From: Guyanagaster necrorhizus
Taxonomy: Eukaryota; Basidiomycota; Agaricomycetes; Agaricales; Physalacriaceae
DNA length: 64,000 bases
Assembly (NCBI RefSeq): GCF_019112545.1
Contig: NW_025064880.1
Location: forward strand, 2,703,295-2,767,294
Direction of reading: 5' to 3'
Below, in pieces: positions 1-13,050 of this stretch. The position numbers and the translations under genes are program-made. The notes beneath the pieces were generated by a model. The model had not been told where the DNA came from. It did no database searches and worked only from the letters and a program-made list of their open reading frames with translations. The stretch's first letter is position 1. Each line of letters starts with the position of its first letter.

Positions 1-91
1 CGTCTGACACTGTAACTCGCCTCGCTGCTCTATTTAAACAGGCATTCATGTCAAGGTAGCCCAACTACCCTTACTCCCCAACAACCTCTCA

Positions 92-1030
92 ATGGCCAAT
101 ATCAACTATGCAGACGCGGACGGCTACAGCTCCCTAGCTGCCGCCATTGTTTTCATCGTCCCCTACGTCCCTCTATGTGGACTTTTCATTCTCCAATGCT
201 TCAGAAACCTCACCTACGTGCGCTTCGTGTTAATTCTCTTTTGCCAAAGTAAGCCACTTTGTCTTATCGGTGGAGGATCTACTGATCATTATGCCAGTTC
301 GTATCGCTGCATTCACGATACGTGCTATTTTGATAGCATCGGACTCGGCTGGTGAAAATCTTAGTCTGTTCATTGCCGACCAGGTTTTGTTTGGGATAGG
401 GTTCTTTGGGCTGTTGTACGCTGCTTACTCCTTGGTGCTGGACAGGTGAGCCGAATTCATAAGCTACTGCTGATTTTTTACTGATGACTCCAAGGGAACT
501 ACTCTCTGACGAGCCTCCCGCTAAAAACATCATATCGCGCCTCGGGCGTAATCGCATGCTCTTCCATCTTTCCCTCTCAACTGGCGTCGCATTAGGAGTA
601 GCAGGTACCACTATAGAGTCGAATGATCCAACGAGCTCTACCGGCACCACCCTTCGCAAAGCCAGCATTGCAATCTTCCTGGTCCTCACAGTCCTTCAAG
701 CGTGCCTGACGATAGCACTCATCATGAAAGAGAATGATGATGGTCAGTGTATTCACGGAACTACTCGTCCATCTATTGACTGAACCTGTAACAGAATACC
801 ATACGATACATACTAAATCCTTTGGAGAGAAGCATGGGTCCTTCATTCTTTGTGCCATCTCGTTTCTCCTCCTAGTGCGCGAGATTTTCTTGATGGCCAC
901 GATCGATAATACCAAGACGGCTGCCAATGAGCATTTCTGGTACCCGCTGGTTGCACTGCCGGAGGTCCTGGCAGTTACACTGTATTGTGCGCCGGGTCTT
1001 GCCCCCGAGCGGTTTGAGCTACCTAAGTAA
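92..1030 (+). CDS. Seven-TM fungal membrane protein of unknown function
   Basis: Four exons (92-248, 298-445, 495-742, 795-1030) join in frame through three GT-AG introns of 49, 49 and 52 bp, giving 262 residues. I count seven hydrophobic segments: the N-terminal one (SLAAAIVFIVPY), then VLILFC, LFGIGFFGLLYAAYSLVL, LSLSTGVALGVAG, IAIFLVLTVLQACLTIAL, ILCAISFLLLVREIFL and a last one near WYPLVALPEVLAV. There is no cleavable signal peptide. It resembles uncharacterised basidiomycete 7-TM proteins (DUF7702- or RTA1-like topology); the family name is uncertain and no reaction can be assigned. The start is the only ATG before the first TM segment. The gene lies tail-to-tail with the GH30 gene, about 155 bp away. 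Confidence 0.8.
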
Positions 1031-1185
1031 TGGGTTTATGGTGCTTGACTTATTGTAGCTGGTCTTCAATATTCAGTCTTATATATAAAATGGACCTTAC
1101 GCCAAAGGACTTCCGCCATAAACTCCTTTAGTTAATTACGACCGTTACCTATGTCAGATTGTTCCATTACTGGACCCCCTACTAC

Positions 1186-3149
1186 TCAACACGCACTCTT
1201 ATCAAAGATATAGGTCGTCAAACTAATTGCAGTCAAGAGCAAGATCCATTCTTCGCCATTCTGCGTTTCTGCACCGTCCACCTCAACAAAGTCCTCGCTG
1301 GCAGATGTGCGCCATGCCGTCCTAGCGCATACCGCGTCGGGAAACGTCAAATTCATCGTGCTGCCGGCGGTAGTCGGGTTCATGGCGAGGACATAATATG
1401 TGCTCGCTGTAGACACCGCCATCGAGTTCAGACTGGCATCGTTGTCAATCGGACGGCGCTCGCTACCAGCTGAATGCAAAAAATTAAGAAACACGTTGCA
1501 ACGAAGACATGGATTATGAACGTTTCACAAAGTTTCCGAAATGTTTCAACGTCCAGAAATGCTTCGAGATATCTAAGGTCCGGAGTAAGAGGACACCAGC
1601 AACTTGAAACGCAGAGGAAACGACGAACAGAGGTCATGATTTCCGTTGGATGCGTATGAGCCGTCGTAGTATATGACACCGTCCTAGATACTTCAGTTTC
1701 AAAGTAAAAAAAGGATTGGAGAGAGGCCCACGGTCCATCCATCTGAATTGGATTCGAATACACAACTAGGGTCCTCAGTGGGAGAGCAACCTAGTTCTTT
1801 AAGGACTAGTAAGCACCGGCCACCATAGGTCAAATCAACGCACGATTTGATACCAAGGTCCAAAACTGTACATATAAGAGTGAAACCTCATTTAGTTTTC
1901 GTAGATGCTCACATCGTAATGCGGTTCTTGAGCTACAATGAAGCTCTGGAACATCAATCCAGAAAACATGAGCGCGTTATTAATCCTGGAATGTATCCGT
2001 GAACAGCTGAACCGAACACCAGATATATACGTACGTGGGATCATATCCCTCTGACCAGCCTCTTCCAGTGCCATCGGCTTGGCCAAGTGAACAACAGATT
2101 TCCTGGACGAGTTGAGATATTGTACCTCAAGAACAGCCTGAGATTCTCACAGACATCCATGTAGCTTTACCGGGGTAGAGGGTGCTGGTGGTACTGATAT
2201 ATGAGCGGTAGCTAGGGTCAGAAGGGAAGTCATAGGTATGGTGTACCAGAGCGGCGACCTGTCTTGGCATCAAAAAGGATAAGCCAATAAAATGGCAACT
2301 ATGACCTTGTCGATGACCTGAGGGAGCCAGGACCCATATTCGCTCGTAGCAAGGCTAAGACTGGAAGACTCATCGGCGAGGACACCGACTGACGAGGCCA
2401 AACCCCTGGAACTGAGAGCGTCGTAAAGTCCTTCGACGACTTCTGCGCGCCTGAGAGAGAATTCATTCTCATCATCTTGGCAAATATATTAAACAAAAAA
2501 GACTTACTGATTCGGAAAGACCTGCATTCCTTCCTGCCCGCACGGAGACGGTCCGAAGTTGTTATCGGGCTCATTCATTGGAGAAATATGGTTGATGCCA
2601 ATGCCCCTCTGAATGAAATGCAAAGCCACATCAGCCAGGAAAGTCCCATACGCTGCTCCGGTACCTAGTCCGACGACCGGCAAATCAGATAAACATGTAG
2701 AGACCCCTTCATAAAGACTAACCGTTAACGAAATGACTATTACAGCTCGTCCCACCCGACGTCAAGGGCGCAGGTGCACTGTTCGCAAACATCGTCAGGC
2801 CCGGCACACCCCGCTTTGACGCCTCAGTCAAGAAATAGACACCCTGAGCGTCTGCAGACCAGTTGTACACTCCCGGGCTAACGTAGAATGTCTCGGGGGC
2901 GCGGACGGGGTTCGATACATTGACGCCCCCGCTCCCGACGTTCCATCGGTAGCTTGAGATTCCCAGCCCATCCTGGGAGAAGAGGAGGTCCGAAAGGTTC
3001 TGACGTGTCGCTTCGGGGAAGTGATACAGGTCCATAGGCCACCAGGCGCCTGAGCCTCCGACACCGAGGAACGTCTGGGCGGCTGAGGAGGATACAGAAG
3101 CAGAGTGAATGAGTGGTAGAACACTGAGTGCAAGGGCGAAGGTCAGCAT
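1186..3149 (-). CDS. Secreted GH30 endo-beta-1,6-galactanase-like glycoside hydrolase
   Basis: The gene has about ten small exons. The first junctions are exon 3149-2723, intron 2722-2665, exon 2664-2508, intron 2507-2451 and exon 2450-2318. All later junctions I traced keep frame, giving about 480 residues, normal for fungal GH30. A signal peptide (MLTFALALSVLPLIHS) precedes the (beta/alpha)8 domain. The acid/base Glu is in SPMNEPDN (about residue 185) and the nucleophile Glu in TWMSEICC, which is rebuilt across an intron. The C-terminal beta-domain has KHFGNFVKPGSERR and FPDAVCARTAWRTS. By family, the enzyme cuts beta-1,6-galactan side chains of arabinogalactan proteins outside the cell; the exact substrate is inferred. 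No break was found. The next gene downstream on the same strand is MFS transporter 1. Confidence 0.85.
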
Positions 3150-3461
3150 GATTGTTGGTTTGAGAGAAGATATTTTCTTTTTAATTCAGACGTCCTGATG
3201 ACCATGGTGCCTTCTCAGTGCAGATGGTCGCGAATCATACCACGGACCGCCCTTCCTTGGCGTACCGAAAATTATCCGGTCCAAGGTTGATCTGCTTCTT
3301 GATATTTATCCATTGCATGTTGCTAAGTACGAGCGGTAGAGCGAAGAAAGCAGAACATGACGAAGCAGTCATTTATGAAGAAATCCGGTTCTGGAAGAGC
3401 TCACTATCAGGGATTCAACAGTAAATGCATCAAGACGAAACTTCTATTGTGCTCTTTGACT

Positions 3462-5445
3462 CTATGTATCTGTTGCTGTTGAATAGCCCACGTCTACCCA
3501 CTCTCTCATCCGCTTTCCGTACCGGATCGTCACCCACACCATCCTGTAATGTCATCAAGTCAGTCAGATAGCAAAATGAAAAAATTCAAAGTATATCCCA
3601 CGTACACAAATGCGGACCACCCGATCAAAGCAGCAATACTGTCAGTAACGGCCACGCCATACCTCTTGATCGATGGTAATACCAGTGCGACAGACACGGA
3701 AAGGATCGCTGACCTGAGGCCCCTGCAAAACCAGGCGTCAGCTTGCTTTCCATCGTTCAAGATAAAACGAACATCGAGGCTGCCATAATCTCCGCACTCC
3801 GCGAATGCAATATGTCCACCGCGTAAGCAGTCGCCGGCGTCAAAGCCATATCGACGCCAACCCCGTTGATGAAGAAGCACAGCAGGTTCAGCACGAGCCC
3901 AAGCGGACCGTCGATGTATTGTGTTATCAACCCTGAGAAGAGGACAGATAGCGGTACAGGGATGAGAGTCCCGATGAGTGCGGCTCTTAAACGCTCCTCT
4001 GGTCTCCAGGAATTTGCGCCATACTTTTTACGAGACATGATAACGGCACGATCTGAGAGATACCCTGCGAGGGGTGCGCCAACTGGAATGCAAGAGGAGA
4101 ATTAGAGGTGTTTGACAACATGGCGAAGGAGAGTTACCAATGTTGCCTAGCCCTCCAGGCACAAAGCAAGCTCCAATAATGAATTCGTTTGTGATATTGT
4201 ATTTGACACCCTGAGAAAGATCAGTTACAGATTAAAAGGTTGTGGGTGGACCTACAATCGTATATGCGATGGGTATGAATAATGCTTAAAGACATAATTG
4301 ACATTACAAACTGGCCGAAGGGACTCGGAGTCAGAACGCACCAAAGTCGGTAATCAGAACAGCCGCTCCAGAAAGAGTCTAAATACGAAATGAGCGCTCT
4401 TGATGAAAGGAGAAAGTTACAGGTAGTCATACAGAAAGCATTAGGTTAGGGCTCCGTAGAAGTGCCAAAGGCGAGAATGGGTTCAACCAAACCCATTTTC
4501 GCTGTTTTGCATCTTCTTCTTCAAGCATCTTGTCAATGCCACGGGATCCCGGGTGACTCGTCTCTGGAAGGAAGAAGAACATCAGCATGAACGCGGCGAA
4601 GCCGGCGAAAGCGAGGGCGATCTGCGTCCATCGCCAAGAGGCGTAATGTGCGCCCCATCCTGAGTGGGAAGAAATGAGTCAAAAAGAACGAACGTAAAGA
4701 CATGATAGTGTATTTACCTCCAGCCAGAGGTGACAGTGCTGGGCCAAGGAGCGTTGCCTAGTAGCAACATAAGCGTATCGTTATGAAGTGTAGCATGACC
4801 ACATACCCCAAAGAAGATGCCCATTGCCGTTCCGCGCTCCGTCAGCTTGTAGATATCACCGATCACCGCTGCCCCTACAGACATTCCGCCAGAAGTTCCG
4901 AATGCCTGGATAAAGCGGCACACCATCATTTCTGGAACACTGCGCGATAACGCGACGCCGATGGACCCAAGGGTGAGCAGAGGGGTGCCGATAAGATATA
5001 CCGGCCGCCGGCCGTCTTCGTTTATGAGTGCTTCAATAATTGTACAACTAAAAACTAAGCTCACAGAAACTGCTGTATGTCGCGAATACCATCCCGCCCA
5101 GTGATGCAGCGAATATTGACAGACTGACAGCAAAACTGCACGGAGATGTTAGCAAATATGATGGGGCGCCGTCGACAGTACCATTGCGCACCTAATTGTT
5201 GTCCCCGTTGTGTTCATATCATGCGCGATTTGAGGTATTGCAGGAATAAACGATCCTGATGCAAACACTGATGAAGACCTGTCAGTTCATCGTCACACAG
5301 CAGCTCGTCTAACAACTCAACTCGGGACCAAAGCGCTCCATGATACAAGAGCTACAATTGTCCGCTTCTGAATGGGGGAGAATCGATTGTAGATTTTTTC
5401 ATGCCTAGACACCTCTTCAAGGAGGGGGGTGGACTCTGAATCCAT
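3462..5445 (-). CDS. MFS transporter 1 (DHA1 drug:H+ antiporter type)
   Basis: The protein starts MDSESTPLLEEVSRHEKIYN and ends MREWVDVGYSTATDT, with several short introns. Seen features are the motif-A-like loop (GRRPVYLIGTPLL), a TM helix LGSIGVALSRSVPEMMVCRF, the motif-C region FGTSGGMSVGAAVIGD, and after the central loop a conserved cytoplasmic stretch SRKKYGANSWRPEERL followed by C-terminal helices. About 480 residues in 12 TM segments are expected, acting as a plasma-membrane proton-coupled exporter (family knowledge; substrate unknown). The start is supported by exact alignment with the paralogue at 21237-23245, which begins MASESTPLLDEVSRHEEIYN. The final exon, after the intron near 3500-3560, matches the paralogue's last exon. 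It looks intact. Confidence 0.85.
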
Positions 5446-5789
5446 GGGCGAGACGAGAACTAGACCGGTGAGTGGGAGTGGGATAAGAAGAAACTCAACG
5501 AGTCACAACAGGGTGATTTCAATTTGACAGATGGTACATAATGAGTCATCCACAAGCAGCGGCAATTATGGCGAAATATTAGCCGGCCTGTTCGCCATTG
5601 ATTTAAATTGAGGTGGAGAGTGGGTTATCACAGCTTGCAGACCTGAAGCTGCCAAGTGGTGTGTACAATGAAACTTTGAAGAAAAAATGTTAAGTCAGAT
5701 CGTAAGCAAAATTGTGCCGGACGACCGGACCAGAATACCGTACGCCGCGGCCTAGACTATCTCCGCTGAGGCGTGTATATCTTATCTCA

Positions 5790-6137
5790 TCATGACACGG
5801 TCATCTGATAAAAGATGGATGCGGTGGATACGGATGGGTCCGTACCGTGGCTACCTTCGACGACCCAAAATACGGCCGTATTGATACGGCTGAAATAAGA
5901 TTGTTGATGGAGAGCCGAGGATAATCTAATGCCATCAAGGTGAGTACATATGATGTTAATGAAGCGACTAATACTCATATCTTGACTCTAATATTCACTG
6001 TCGTGGTAAAACTATCCGTATGCGGACAACAGTACCGATTTGACATCAACCGTACCATACCGTCGGCAACAATTTTGGTACGGTCTACAGCCGTATTGTT
6101 ACAGCCGTATCCATAACCGTATGGTGCACATCCCTAG
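5790..6137. mobile_element. Possible decayed end of a hAT-like DNA transposon
   Basis: The tract is rich in repeated TACGG/CCGTA words (around 5835-5890 and 6015-6120). On the minus strand it ends in a terminus reading TAGGGATGTGCACCATACGG at about 6137-6118. hAT-superfamily elements commonly begin with a C/TAGGG-TGTGCA-like terminal repeat, so this may be one end of a non-autonomous copy. I could not find a matching opposite end or an 8-bp target duplication, and no transposase is encoded. The rest of 5446-5790 holds the MFS1 upstream region and nothing else I can name. Confidence 0.3.
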
Positions 6138-6442
6138 TCGTCATCCAGCTGTGTATTATGCGTATCGCGGGAGGAAGTGCGTAGCACTTTGAGATAAGGA
6201 AATAATAGAAAATGGTCTTCATCTCCTTGCTTCTCTGTCGAGGCAAAAACAAGTCCCCGTATCGTCTATCGTACGCCCGACGCCAATAGGGAAAGTCAAC
6301 GGTCAATCGAGTACGTTGAGGGGTCAAATTCAACAAGAGCAAGAGATCATTGCAAAGGGAATGTCGGAGAAGGCTCGGACTAGTGAAAATGCAACGCAAC
6401 CAGAATATGAGCGCATGTATGGCAAGCAGGACTCCCTCTGGC

Positions 6443-6838
6443 TCATGGCTCCATATAGCCAAGCGGGTTAATATTGATGTCTGTTAATACCAGAAGGACA
6501 AGACTTTTGATGAACGTCGCGGAAGAGCACCTCGGCGTTATCAAATGAGAATGAACAATAGGTGCAGAAAGGGATTTTCCTTGAAAAGCGTCAACCTGCA
6601 GGAAGCGTAGTGCAATGTTACTTTCACGGATGAAATCTGTGAAGGTACAGAGGGCCCACAGGAAGTGTTTCAACATTCCAAGATAATGTACGATCGGTGA
6701 CATTTCCTTCGGATGGAGAAATATCTCGGACCATATCTCCAGCGGAACAGGGTGGGCTGGGACAACAGTGTTGTAAGCATCTACTGCTTGTAGCATCTTA
6801 GCGCGGTGCTCGAGAAAGTCACTGGATACCTTCGTCAA
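6443..6838 (-). pseudogene. F-box-like protein relic
   Basis: The minus strand encodes a run ending in HPVPLEIWSEIFLH, which resembles the start of the basidiomycete F-box (LP.EILSEIF), preceded by the usual helical leader (LEHRAKMLQAVDAYN). The canonical follow-on (HVCRRWRDIALSTPELW) is not visible and downstream frames are broken, so I call it a relic. An intact F-box gene at 23834 gives the comparison. The leader could continue upstream to about 7330 in another frame, but I cannot support that. Confidence 0.35.
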
Positions 6839-7778
6839 TATTCAGGATGCCGGAGATAAGAGAGGTGTACTGGTTTTGGGCTGGTTGAAATCAGGAAAAG
6901 GATCATTGTTGGAGAGAAAAGGCAGAAAGTTGGACGTGACGTGAGCAAGAGCCACTTGCGAATGTGCCAGAGGAAAATTGCCTTTGTTGCAGTATAGATG
7001 GGTCGAAAGGAAGACCAAACGTCTAAAGAACTTTTGGGTTCTCTTCCAGCTACGAAAATCAAGAAACTGCGAAGTACGGGGCACTGTTGAGACCAGTATT
7101 TGGGTTGCTGTGGTAGACGGGTGATGGTGGGTGAAGAAGAGGCGTGGGAACTAGATTCCAATCCAAAGCAAATCCTTTCCGGACGACGAAGAACAAGCCG
7201 GCTTTCTGAGTCTCTCTTTTGCTCCGACGATTCATCGTGTCAGCTTCAATGGCTATTAACAGCCTCAAACCGGCTGAGAAATCCGGATACCCTTCGTTAA
7301 TAATCTTTATCTGACGCTGGATGTTGGCATCCCTGTCAGGACTCTAGGAGGTCACTATTAGCAGCAATAGGGAAATGGAGGGATGAAGAACTTGTTATTA
7401 GTGGTACAATTACAGGACTTATATACCTCTACAAGTATTCTAGTAAGTTCTACTACTGTCCCATAATTGTAGCTAAGTGGGTAATGTAGAATCTTCAAGC
7501 ATCAGCGTGACTTTGCATGTACAGGTAAGGCCCGTTCACCGGTTCAATATTGGTGTGTTGGCTTGTTCAGCTAACAGTCACATACCATGAGCAATTCGAA
7601 TTATTTTACATAAATTACATCGCAATGACTCTGGTGAATCTATGGCTATTAGCTCCTAGTAGCCACGTATCATGGAGGGTTATTTCAGCGATGAGATTTC
7701 ACTCTAATGGCCTACAGGGAAACCATGCAGAAGGATATAAACGTATATCATAGGAAAGCTGACCATCAGTTCTTCCTG
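6839..7778. other. Gene-free interval
   Basis: Short open frames exist on the minus strand (for example 7059-7268), but none carries a recognisable domain or a consistent exon chain. The sequence from about 7300 to 7778 is AT-rich and holds no gene I can support; it lies downstream of multi-TM gene A. Confidence 0.5.
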
Positions 7779-9070
7779 TTAATTACTTTCTAGGTCAACC
7801 GTAGCATGCCTGCTATCTCCAAAAGCACTATCACAATGGCAACTATCTTCCCTCTCCAACCCACCGTTCCCGAGGCTGACCTCATGGGAGTTGCTCGATG
7901 TGCCCTCCGCAGCACGGAGAGCGGAATGTCCACCGAATTGCATCATAGAGACACTGCTTGATTTCCAGCTGTCATTAGGGCGTGATTGTCCCGATGCAAC
8001 GCGTCCAACAATAAGAGTAGGGGCGAATCCCTGAAAAACCATCAGTTCTTGAGCTACCACAAGGGGGGAAAAAGGACAAACTGTGATCGAAACATATATG
8101 ACTTGTGGATAAGGGCTCACATTATTGTTGCAAAGGATAAAAACCATCCAAAATATTAGGGAGAAGGCATAGAGCGAAGCTGACTCGACGACAATTTCAA
8201 TAATGCGATGGTAGGCACCAATGTTGTCTGAAGATTTCCCAGCCATTATGATGCGGTAGATGATGAGGACGGTACAGAGCAGCGTAGTTCCTAAAGAGAG
8301 CGAAAGATAAATGGTGGTCCATTCGACCTCTTGTGCAGCGATGGGTCCATTGCCCGATATAGGACCATAGTCTGGTCCATGGATGTTATCAAGTATGGCC
8401 AGCAAGCCGAAAACTGTGCTGGGTTAATCTCAGGAGGAGAACAATAAGGCTAAGAGGCATACCATTTTGAGAGAAAAGAAGTAGTGTTTGTAATGCAATG
8501 AATTCATAGCGACCGCCCCAAATAACCCAGCAGCGCCAGATCTAAAAAATTTCAATACTCTTCATGAAAGGGGAAGAGAAATTATGGTGGCAGACCATGA
8601 TAGCATCGGCAATGGTGGTAGCAAGCCCGGATGTGAGTCCGGTTAACCAATGATATATGTGCCACTGATGAGAACTGCTTGTGGTCAGTGCTTGAAGCTC
8701 GGTGTTGAGTGTCTCCCCGTTGTCGATGAAGGTATATTTGATTGAGCTCCAGTCGGCTGCCACATAAATTGTAGCCAAGATGTACAAGATGACAATGATA
8801 GAAACCATCGCGTTTCTTGCTTTCATTTGTTTTCCTTTCCTCGCTGTAAATATGAAGGTTGTGTGTGCATTCAAAGATAATCATTAAAGACCTCACGTAC
8901 CTATTACCCATAGAGTGACTGCTAGGGTACACGTATAGATGCCTGTGATCTTTTAGGTTAAACGGATTATGTGCACATTGGTACAGCCACAGACCATGAA
9001 AAAAAGCCCCCAGTGGTGCTTCGTTCAGGTACGACTCAAGAATATTGATGAATACTCTGTCCGACGACAT
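7779..9070 (-). CDS. Multi-TM orphan protein A (basidiomycete family)
   Basis: The start ATG is at 9070 (MSSDRVFINILESYLNEAPL). At least six exons join in frame. Helices include YTCTLAVTLWVI, MVSIIVILYILATIYVAADW, GLTSGLATTIADAIM, IWRCWVIWGGR leading into FIALQTLLLFS, a long segment IYLSLSLGTTLLCTVLIIYRII and ESASLYAFSLIFWMVFIL, followed by the family signature GFAPTLIVGRVASGQSR and a hydrophilic Ser-rich tail. Proteins with the pattern TLLCT-LLIIYRI...IE-ESAALY...GIAPTLLVGR are abundant in Agaricomycetes and uncharacterised. About seven TM segments suggest a plasma- or endomembrane location. It is a paralogue of 13553-14829 with the same intron layout, so both are probably functional. Confidence 0.75.
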
Positions 9071-9990
9071 GATAGTGGATCCTGGAAAGGCGTGGGCAGA
9101 GCTTGATGTTTTTCCTTATATAGCCCAGCTAGCGCAAGTCCCACTGGATTCATCTGTGATAAGTATCTGTGTTCTGTCCATCTATCACCATGAAACCAGT
9201 GTTCTGAACAGAAAGCGTGAGATGGAATTCATGATTCTGAGAAATACAAACCACATGGCAACCAGGAACTGTTGGTAGAACAAAGAATCAAGAAGCGTAT
9301 ATATGTCTAGAAGAAATATCAGGTGGATATATTTGGAATATTTTCTATCATCAAATGTGCGGCATGCATATTTTCTTTGATAACAGATCCTGTGATGTTA
9401 ACAATCTGCAGCTTGGCCCTGATGATGAAAAACATTCAAAACGTGATGGATGAGGCCTCAAAGCTGGAATATATTCACATTTGACAATATGACTGTAGTA
9501 GCTTCGGCCTTATGTACCCACTCAATTCCTTCTGTTTTGGTTCTTCAGTCCTGACATCTCATTCCCCCGTCACAACTAAGCAAATACAATATCACTGGCA
9601 GTTAATCAGACACCTCTAACATGGTTCTGCTGGTACGGCTTTGATCCCATCATTCCAGGTGAGGAAGAGGAAGGGGTGCAGATACGATCACTTGTAACTG
9701 TGTTTGACAAGTAGTGGATGAGATATGGCGTCGGGTAAAATTTTGAGATATGGAGCTTCAGGATTCCATCTCTTGTCGACGATCAGTTGGGGACGTACTT
9801 CTTTCGGCGTTGCTATGTCACATTTTAATGACTAGGAACATTGCATGACTCGTAGAGCACTTGGCGAGTTTTCATCGATGCGTTTCTCTTATCGCGTCTA
9901 TAGTCAGTGGGGGCTGTAGCAGGTGAACAAGATTACCGTCTGGTTGGTCATTTCATTCCAGTCGGTCCTCCCCCTGTGGCGAGAAAGGAC
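9071..9990. other. Upstream region of multi-TM gene A; gene-free
   Basis: I see no coding exon, RNA gene or repeat here. The sequence is AT-rich with scattered short direct words only. Confidence 0.5.
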
Positions 9991-12900
9991 TCGTTATAAT
10001 TACTTTATTTTATTCTTGTCTGGAAGACGTTGATTCAGGCGGGACCAGAGCCAAGAAAGAACCTGAAGAGTCGAAGACAGACCAAATTGAAAATTGGCAA
10101 TGGGAGAGACCGTGTTTGGATCACATGGTCGCAAATTGGGCCGTGGGAAAGGCTTGCTGTCATCCGGGTACCGGGTACCGCGTCGTTTCAACAAGACCGC
10201 CATATTCGTCTAGCTATTACAAGTTTCCTTCTGCGCTCGTCCCAGATCGCAGGTCGTTTTGCAGCCTCACAAATGATTCGACGATTAGCGCTGGTGATAG
10301 CCCACAAGGAAACAAATACTGCTAGGATTGTTGTGGAGGAACGTCCGGTCGGACACAGTACAGAATATAGGCGTGGACTCGTGCGTTCATCGTTCTTTCT
10401 AATCCGACATTAGGGTGTCATTGATTCTAGTTCTGTAGGTTATGATCAACCTGTATACGCCCTTGCTTGATGAATCGTAATGGCATCCATCCGTGACCTG
10501 ATTGTTCCAATACGTGTTTGGTCATTACTGCGCTACAGCCATCTTTGTAGCCTCACGCAGTATTCGACGGTTAGCGATGGCCCACAAGTAAGTGAGGCTT
10601 ATTGGGTTGGAACGCCCGAGCCACGGATGGAGGGTTCGTTCATTGTTCTTCCGGTATTGAAGTGTCGCTAAGTCCAGCTATCTAGATCCGCCCTTCACGC
10701 GGTGAAATTTGACGATATCTTTTTGCACGAAGCGAATTGGACATTCAAGATCTCAAGAGATGTGGGAAGGGTAGCTTGAGCTGACAGTGGAGGTACGACA
10801 TCGGTTCTTCGCCTTGACTATTTGTCAATTTCAGGTCTGCAGGACTGGCGCGGCTGCTTTGATGCATACATCGCGTGCATTATGCTGAATTCTACCTTCT
10901 TATGTTCCTGTAGCAATCGTGTAGACCGATTACGCTTTCCGTTCTCTCCAAGGCTTGCCCTTCCCTTAACTTCAAGTGATGAGTGATAGGTATTTTCTTC
11001 TGGCCAATGAAGAATCACGTTGACTGACATTTTATGCCAGTTATCTTTATCCACGCAGTGTGTAGCTTCTGCTTGCATTCAAGCCTGTTCTGGTATTAAG
11101 GTCCTCTCTACAGATGTACGCGTATAATTGCATACAAGACCCAAGATCGGCAAAAGCTATGGTTTACTGGCAGTGCATATAATGTCCGTCCACCTCATCT
11201 CTTCTGAAGCGCATCGACCTGATGATAAAATGATGTCCTTAGATCTGGCTTACTGATCCACTGCCTTTGGTCCCGTGTCCTACTCGAGCCTAAAGATGGA
11301 TGGACAGTCTTTCTATAGCGTTGAGCTGTGGTGTCTTCATTGCGGCATCATAGTGTAATGATATCCTCTTCTCAGCTATGCTTTGTCTGGTTCGATCCCA
11401 GTCATGTCGTTCTGACAGTCTGAAGGTTCCACTGACTTTTTCCTTTGAACTCTGTATCATCTTCACAGAAGGGCCTTAATCTATGTGCAAATTTCTGGCC
11501 AGTTCGTGGGCCGTTCGTACCCAGAATGCTTTCTGACTCACTCGATATCACTGGCGACCAGTCCAGGATCGTGGCGATAGGATAGGGAGATATGCTCAAG
11601 TCGGACATGATACTGCCTCACGGATAGGGCATGTCGACCTTCGTTTCGACGTTGGAATATCACTGATTTGGATTTGTAAGCGACCTTTGTCGTGCACGTC
11701 GTAACCCACTCTCCTGACATTGAAATTAATTGGAGGGCCATTTGGAAGTTGGAATGCCCAAGACGATGGAATGGAGGTACATTCATTGTTATTTCGGCGT
11801 TGGCGTATCACCGACACTTGCTCTCAAGATGGACCTTTTCCCGTCTACAGTCTCAGTATCCCTTGAATCTGTATGCTCTGAGCGGATTGAATTTGGAAGA
11901 TCTGCTCAAGGGCCTGGAGGTACGACCATCAGTTCTTTCGCCTTGACGATTTTCTGGACTTGTGTCTGCAGGTGTACTGGTGCACATATTGGGCCGACTG
12001 CGCCGTGCGCGCGCGCACCCCTCCGACAAATCCCCAGGTACTTATCAGCCTACCTCAATTCAAGCTCCTTGCTGTAATCTTTCGCTCGTGCGTTTCCTCT
12101 TCCACGTCTCCTGCTGTAAGTTGATGGAGATGTAGTGACCATCACCGTGTTCGTCGTCGACTGTTCCCTACTCTCACCTCCATATAGTGCAAGACCAGAA
12201 TGACTTTTCTTCTGAAATGCCGATGTGGGCGCCATGTCGAGAATGTAATCTTTGGTATGCCCGTTTTGACTCTCCTCTGATATGCTTCTAATATAACGCC
12301 TGCGAAGTGCAAGATACGGAGAGTCGGAGAGGTCAGTGGACACTCAAAAGATCATACAGAGGGACATGTCCTTAGATAGGTTTGTGTCTGAAGCTCATTT
12401 ATGTTCCTTGGCTGATGTTCTAGCTCCAGACCGCCAGCTCACGAGGCTGCACCCTCCGCTGTTCCTGAACATAAGGTTTTTTAAAGCATATACCGGAGAC
12501 TTCGAGAAGTCTGTATTGTTTGCAAATTGGGACTGTTGTATTTACTAGGTGCCTATGTCGAGATACAGGCTAACAACATGGCAACATCTCCGTGCATTTT
12601 ACGTTGTCATCTAGGCGCGAAACTGTACCGTCTATCGGAATCACTTCTCTTTTTTTATGGTGTCTCCGATGTCGCCCCGCCCGAGCGCCCACCATGCATA
12701 CACAAGTCTCGAGCGATACGACCAGGGTCGGTCGATAATCAAAACCCAATGGTACTATGATAGCTTCCATATGCTGGCAGCCAGTCCTTTCGTAAATATT
12801 GTCCATCTGGCTGGACTTGTGTGCGCTCCTATGACCACGCACATTGTGTTATTCTTTGGAAAAGAACTTCTGCCGAGGAGGATTCGCCTGTTCCTGTCCC

Positions 12901-13050
12901 GTGTCATTACGAAGTGAGATTCCTTCTCCTTTTCGAAGTCTCTTGACTCAAGCTTTGTGCCATAAGGAGATCACTCTGTTCCATTCCGTTCCGGAATAGA
13001 CGGGCACATCGGATGAACCTCCCCACGTTCTTGTGTTATATCTTATCGGT
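9990..13050 (+). repeat. Degenerate array related to the small-peptide repeat unit
   Basis: Several stretches repeat words diagnostic of the units at 31.5-35.9 kb. A GGAGGTACGACATCGGTTC-type word occurs near 10790 and again near 11912, with looser versions near 10345, 10625 and 11768. The segment GCAGGTCG...GATTCGACGATTAGCG near 10247-10290 recurs near 10545-10580 and matches the 35225-35260 block. Near 12058 there is a decayed copy of the peptide start region (CAATTCAAGCTCCTTGCTGT) followed by the same downstream intron-like sequence. No copy here keeps an intact start and splice chain. From 13050 to 13552 nothing else is recognisable except the promoter of the next gene. Confidence 0.45.

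Noticed and set aside
1800..1866. GH30 gene thought broken by a stop after DFWTLVSN.
   Set aside because: A 47-nt GT-AG intron in that exon restores the frame to QLGCSPTED, and a second non-obvious 56-nt intron removes the later stop; the gene reads intact.
9990..13050. A run of independent small genes suggested by several 80-127-codon frames.
   Set aside because: The frames overlap on both strands and coincide with degenerate repeat words; none preserves the start and splice chain of the peptide family.
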